61,774 nt of DNA from Saccoglossus kowalevskii (lineage: Eukaryota > Hemichordata > Enteropneusta > Harrimaniidae): the NCBI RefSeq assembly GCF_000003605.2, contig NW_003153251.1:1-61774 (forward strand), written 5' to 3'. The first letter of the stretch is position 1; the number at the start of each line of letters is the position of its first letter. The notes beneath the pieces are model-generated. The model saw only the letters and a list, made by a program, of their open reading frames with translations. It did not search any database and was not told the DNA's origin. Below are positions 58,944 to 61,774 of the stretch, one piece after another. The position numbers were made by a program, and so were the translations under genes.

Positions 58944-59291
58944 CTTGGTTAGTTCCCGCCTCAAGTGTCATGGCGCACCAAGCCACAAGTAACTAGTAAT
59001 GGATCCAACATTATGATTGGCCCATCAAGTTCTCATTCTTTGTTCTATTTCCCTTTGCTACTTGACGTCAGCGCTTACGCTCGCGGCGTTCTATATATAA
59101 AGCAAGGTTTGCCTTTAACTCTCGTGAATATAAAATTGTTTTTTTTTGTTACACAAATAATGAGAAATATCAGAACCATCTCAAATAGGGGGACTAATCA
59201 GGCAAAGTGACTGGGCATGGCTTTATTGCAGTATTACAGACACGCTTACACAGAACCGAATGTTTTCAAATTACGTCATTTAGTCACTCGC
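58944..59291 (-). repeat. Dispersed repeat (about 350 bp), copy 2, inside an ACE intron
   Basis: Inverse of 10075-10430: GTTCCCGCCTCAAGTGTCAT, GGCGCACCAAGCCAC, TTGACGTCAGCGCTTACGCT, CATGGCTTTATTGCAG, ATTACAGACACGCTTA. It ends 17 bases from the next ACE exon. Confidence 0.7.
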
Positions 59292-59308
59292 CGTTTGTAA
59301 GGTCTTAC

Positions 59309-59431
59309 CCTAATTTTTTGCCAGCTTCCTTAGATCTGTAAATGTCACACTGGTGTAAGGAACGGGTATTACCAGCTGTTTCGCACAAAGAACGATGCAT
59401 TTGAAACTGCAACACATGACTAATGAAGTAT
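59309..59431 (-). CDS. ACE: ACE exon: post-catalytic helices (123 bp)
   Basis: Minus-strand acceptor TATTTCCAG|ATACTTC (exon starts 59431) and donor AGG|GTAAGA (intron starts 59308). It encodes [20 protein letters not shown], then [20 protein letters not shown]. The YF.S...QFQ and LC..AG.......CDIY.SKEAG pattern is diagnostic of ACE; the two Cys are the pair that forms a conserved disulfide in the family. The leading A completes the Arg codon of the preceding exon, and the trailing GG starts the Gly completed at 57882. Too short to stand out as an open frame; found through its splice sites and protein pattern. Confidence 0.9.
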
Positions 59432-59922
59432 CTGGAAATATACATATATGCAAATGAGTAAATCTATATGTGCAAATGCAATTGAGAAACCTGCATCATG
59501 TAAATTAATAATTAAACCAATGCTCTAAGCAGTATGTTTCATCATACGTAGAGACGAAAACGGATCTGAGCTGAGTTACCAAGGCAAAAGGACAAACATA
59601 TATACATATTGTTGTGTGCCATGTACGAGAACATCATCATTGGGGTTAAAATCTAAAAAAAAATATATCAATGGTAATGTCAGTTTATATTCATTCTGAC
59701 GTAAGATGATAAGGTAAATATATGATTAATTGGATGATTAATTGATTGATTGGGAAATGGTTCGATGCCTTTCAAGCAACATATGGTTGCTAGTTCTATG
59801 TGACGTAGATCACTGTTAACAAAACAAAGAACTGACAATCATGAACATGACGTCTCAGGGAGGGTGTCAGATGCCCGTAATGAGTGAGCAGCATACCTTG
59901 CCGTCTAGACACTTCCATTTTG

Positions 59923-59990
59923 ATTGGTCGCATGTTGTAATATATGTCACGTGACAAGGATATAATCTTGTCATAAGTGACCTATAAAGA
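59923..59990 (+). promoter_or_regulatory. Promoter-like module antisense in an ACE intron
   Basis: ATTGG (CCAAT-box inverse, 59923-59927), GTCACGTGAC (E-box palindrome, 59946-59955) and TATAAA (59983-59988) have promoter-like spacing on the plus strand, within the ACE intron 59432-60086. No plus-strand coding frame follows. Confidence 0.25.
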
Positions 59991-60086
59991 ATGCCGTCTC
60001 ACATACATTTCTTGGTATATATGATATATATCTGACGTATACCTATCTTGTGACCGATGTGTAATTGTAATAACCCTATTCCCTAC

Positions 60087-60336
60087 CGTATATATGGCGT
60101 GTTGCCAGGTATATGGTACTTGGCGCCTGGGTCAAAATGGCCAGCTTCGTCACTTCGTTCAACAGGTGCCTCAACTCCCTGAATGTCGTTCCTTAGCTTC
60201 CACCACGCCTCCGTGTACGAGTCCTTGGTCGTGAGGCCTTCAAACACGTCCCACCTCCAGAGATCCATTAACAAACCAAACGGCAAGAAAGCTATCTTAT
60301 CCAACGCCATACTCATCAGAAAGTTGATGTCGGCCT
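60087..60336 (-). CDS. ACE: ACE exon: substrate-binding region with KYHIP and PYIR
   Basis: Acceptor CATTAG|AGGCCGAC (exon starts 60336) and donor ATACG|GTAGGG (intron starts 60086). It encodes [20 protein letters not shown], then [44 protein letters not shown]. In characterised ACEs the Lys and His of the K-x-HIP segment and the Tyr of PYIRY bind the substrate carboxylate and stabilise the transition state; all are kept here, the second Tyr being supplied by the next exon. Reading phase joins 61080 (G) to AG, giving Glu. Confidence 0.95.
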
Positions 60337-60378
60337 CTAATGACATGAGAAGATTCTATGAGCTTGATTTAGTAGGTC

Positions 60379-60394
60379 GCGCCCTCAAGTGGCG
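60379..60394 (-). promoter_or_regulatory. CTCF-like site in an ACE intron
   Basis: GCGCCCTCAAGTGGCG reads CGCCACTTGAGGGCGC on the minus strand, near the CTCF core. It lies about 40 bases outside the exon at 60336. Confidence 0.3.
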
Positions 60395-60647
60395 AACCTG
60401 TTCTGTGACGTAAAATGGCGTGTGTATAAAACCTAATATCGCATAATTTGATTACGTTGTGTAGTAGTTTTTCTTTTACACTCTCTGAAAACAAATTCCA
60501 AACGGGCAATCACAGAACAAAATACTGCAGACGAACGCAGTGAAATGCACCATTTGTGTCACAGTAGCGCTTCGTCGTAAGAGGGCGTGAATTATATGAA
60601 TTGTTGTATTCCAGCAGTACACAACACTGTAATACAATGCTATTAAA

Positions 60648-60738
60648 TTAAAGGGCGGTGGTCATCAAGCCGCACGTAAAAGTCGCGTGTAAAATATATA
60701 TTTGTTTACATCAGCACGGTACGACTACCGCTCTTCAA
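60648..60738. mobile_element. TTAA MITE (subfamily 2), short copy in an ACE intron
   Basis: TTAAAGGGCGGTGGTCATCA at the left; CGACTACCGCTCTTCAA at the right is the inverse with TTAA changed to TCAA. Interior TCGCGTGTAAAATA and TTTGTTTACAT fit the family. Confidence 0.65.
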
Positions 60739-61079
60739 TATTAATAAAATGGTATTTACAAAACGAGAATTGAAATTACTATGGCTGACCGAGTACATCG
60801 TTTAATTATTACATCCTCGTTCGTATGCAATCTTGCTATAGTCATTGAATGTATTCGTCAAATTATAGAGTCATCACAAAACTATGACATTTGAGCGTTG
60901 TATTTAATATCATGTTTAAATTTAGTCGTCGATGGTGCGAACGTTTGAGCATCTACTAGTCAGTTACCTTGCACGTCTTGAATGAAATTAGAACGAGCCT
61001 ACACACTACGACGTACTGGGACTGATTCTAACGCGCAGACGTAATGTATAACACAAAAAATGAAATCAGACATCATTAC

Positions 61080-61313
61080 CGGCATCATCTTCAACCGTAT
61101 CTAATAAACCAATTTGATGTAAGTGATCGGGTGTGGATACGGACAGAGCAAGTAAGTCACCAACAGCTTCATGGAATCCTGGGTTGGCTCCTCTGCGATA
61201 CACGACCGGTTGATCTTTATATTGCAGGAAATATTGTGTATGTCCCATTTCATGGTGAATGGTTATCAGATCTTCCATATTGATTGATGTGCACATTTTG
61301 ATTCTGAATAATA
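61080..61313 (-). CDS. ACE: ACE exon: catalytic HEMGH exon
   Basis: Acceptor TTATTCAG|AATCAAAATG (exon starts 61313) and donor GATGCCG|GTAATG (intron starts 61079). It encodes [20 protein letters not shown] then [45 protein letters not shown] supplies the two zinc-binding His and the catalytic Glu, and the Glu of FHEAVGD is the third zinc ligand. The sequence is ACE-like rather than ACE2-like ([15 protein letters not shown]). ACEs are extracellular zinc dipeptidyl carboxypeptidases that trim peptide hormones; the catalytic set is complete, so activity is expected if the gene is whole. Confidence 0.97.
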
Positions 61314-61396
61314 ACCATAAAACTTGTTTATAAATGGAGGAGAACTCTTGACGGAAGCTAGTGACTAATAATAAAAGAAAGACAGATTTCACAAAC

Positions 61397-61569
61397 CTTA
61401 TATCTTTTGCGTTGTAGAAATCCCAGGCCGATGCATGGCAGACCACATCTCTACCATCCGTCGGTTTCACGAACATGGTGTCATCCCAGAAGGATTGAGG
61501 CGAAGGGATCAAACCAAGAGATGTGAAGAACTCCTCGGATATATTGAACATGCGCAGTGCGTCATAACC
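61397..61569 (-). CDS. ACE: ACE exon: region upstream of the active site
   Basis: Donor GATATAAG|GTTTGT (intron starts 61396; the intron to the next exon is only 83 bp and is open in the reading frame). Likely acceptor ATTATCCACCAG, with the exon starting at 61569 in phase 0. It encodes [20 protein letters not shown], then [20 protein letters not shown] and [25 protein letters not shown] and [11 protein letters not shown] are highly conserved in ACE. The frame stays open upstream to an ATG at 61602, but that stretch looks like intron. The 5' exons (signal peptide and N-terminal half of the domain) lie beyond the right edge. Confidence 0.93.
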
Positions 61570-61656
61570 CTGGTGGATAATTAAGTTATCCATATCAGAC
61601 AATTTAATGACAATATCGGTGTGAGAGGGTGAGTGTATATGATTGTGGGTTGTCAG

Positions 61657-61774
61657 ATGAGTGAATGAATGAGTGAGTGAGTGAGTAAGTGAGTGAGTGT
61701 GTGTGTGTGTGTGTGTGTGAGTGAGTCAGTGAGTGAGAGAGTGAGTTTGTGAGTGAGTGAGTGAGTGAGTGGGT
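61657..61774. repeat. (GAGT)n / (GT)n microsatellite
   Basis: Tandem GAGT units with an internal GT run (about 61698-61719), reaching the window edge, within the next ACE intron. Confidence 0.95.

Noticed and set aside
61314-61396. Continuous 178-codon ACE reading frame across 61066-61602
   Set aside because: The middle 83 bases have good GT and AG ends and encode a hydrophobic segment absent from ACE; removing them restores the family sequence across DIR-IK, so it is an in-frame intron.

Overview
This is a window of an animal (bilaterian, probably marine invertebrate) nuclear genome. The evidence is spliced genes with GT/AG introns, an angiotensin-converting-enzyme gene, non-LTR retrotransposon fragments, many short inverted-repeat DNA elements, CTCF-like and CRE motifs, and a 927-base assembly gap (N, 41194-42120). 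The exact phylum cannot be fixed from the sequence; a hemichordate or another invertebrate with a comparable repeat content would fit.

Layout. (1) 1-19500: no protein gene recognised. It carries short promoter-like modules (CRE plus TATA), several MITE families (TTAA-flanked, TA-flanked, one 778-bp element with perfect 38-bp terminal inverted repeats), dispersed repeats and simple repeats. (2) 19500-48970: an expanded array of SLC35G-like drug/metabolite-transporter (EamA) genes. Copies A (21452-22540, -) and B (27484-28572, -) sit in a recent segmental duplication. Copy C (35010-36089, +) is head-to-head with B across a large inverted duplication whose centre holds the 3' part of a LINE. D (44036-44162, +) is a 5' stub. 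E (47342-48449, -) is broken by an 8-bp deletion. Each full copy has one coding exon preceded by an untranslated first exon and an intron; in A, B and C the stop codon lies inside an AATAAA signal. (3) Between and around these lie a decayed copy of a widespread uncharacterised invertebrate repeat protein (HEEADTR / SPDTDV motifs, Cys-rich tail; 37.9-40.3 kb, -) and the 5' half of a LINE (44.35-46.1 kb, -). (4) 48970-53570: gene-poor, old repeats. (5) 53575-57660: a roughly 4.1-kb element with inverted terminal repeats enclosing a second decayed copy of the HEEADTR family (-). (6) 57651-61774: the 3' half of an ACE-type peptidyl-dipeptidase gene on the minus strand, five exons with the HEMGH zinc motif, continuing beyond the right edge.

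The functional content visible here is therefore two gene families: a locally multiplying membrane-transporter cluster and one secreted or membrane metallopeptidase. Almost everything else is mobile-element sequence. I did not find an obvious new multi-gene system. The most interesting structures are the palindromic transporter array, the inverted-repeat-bounded HEEADTR element abutting ACE, and a MITE whose empty site is preserved in a paralogous segment. All calls are from reading the sequence; no database search was run.
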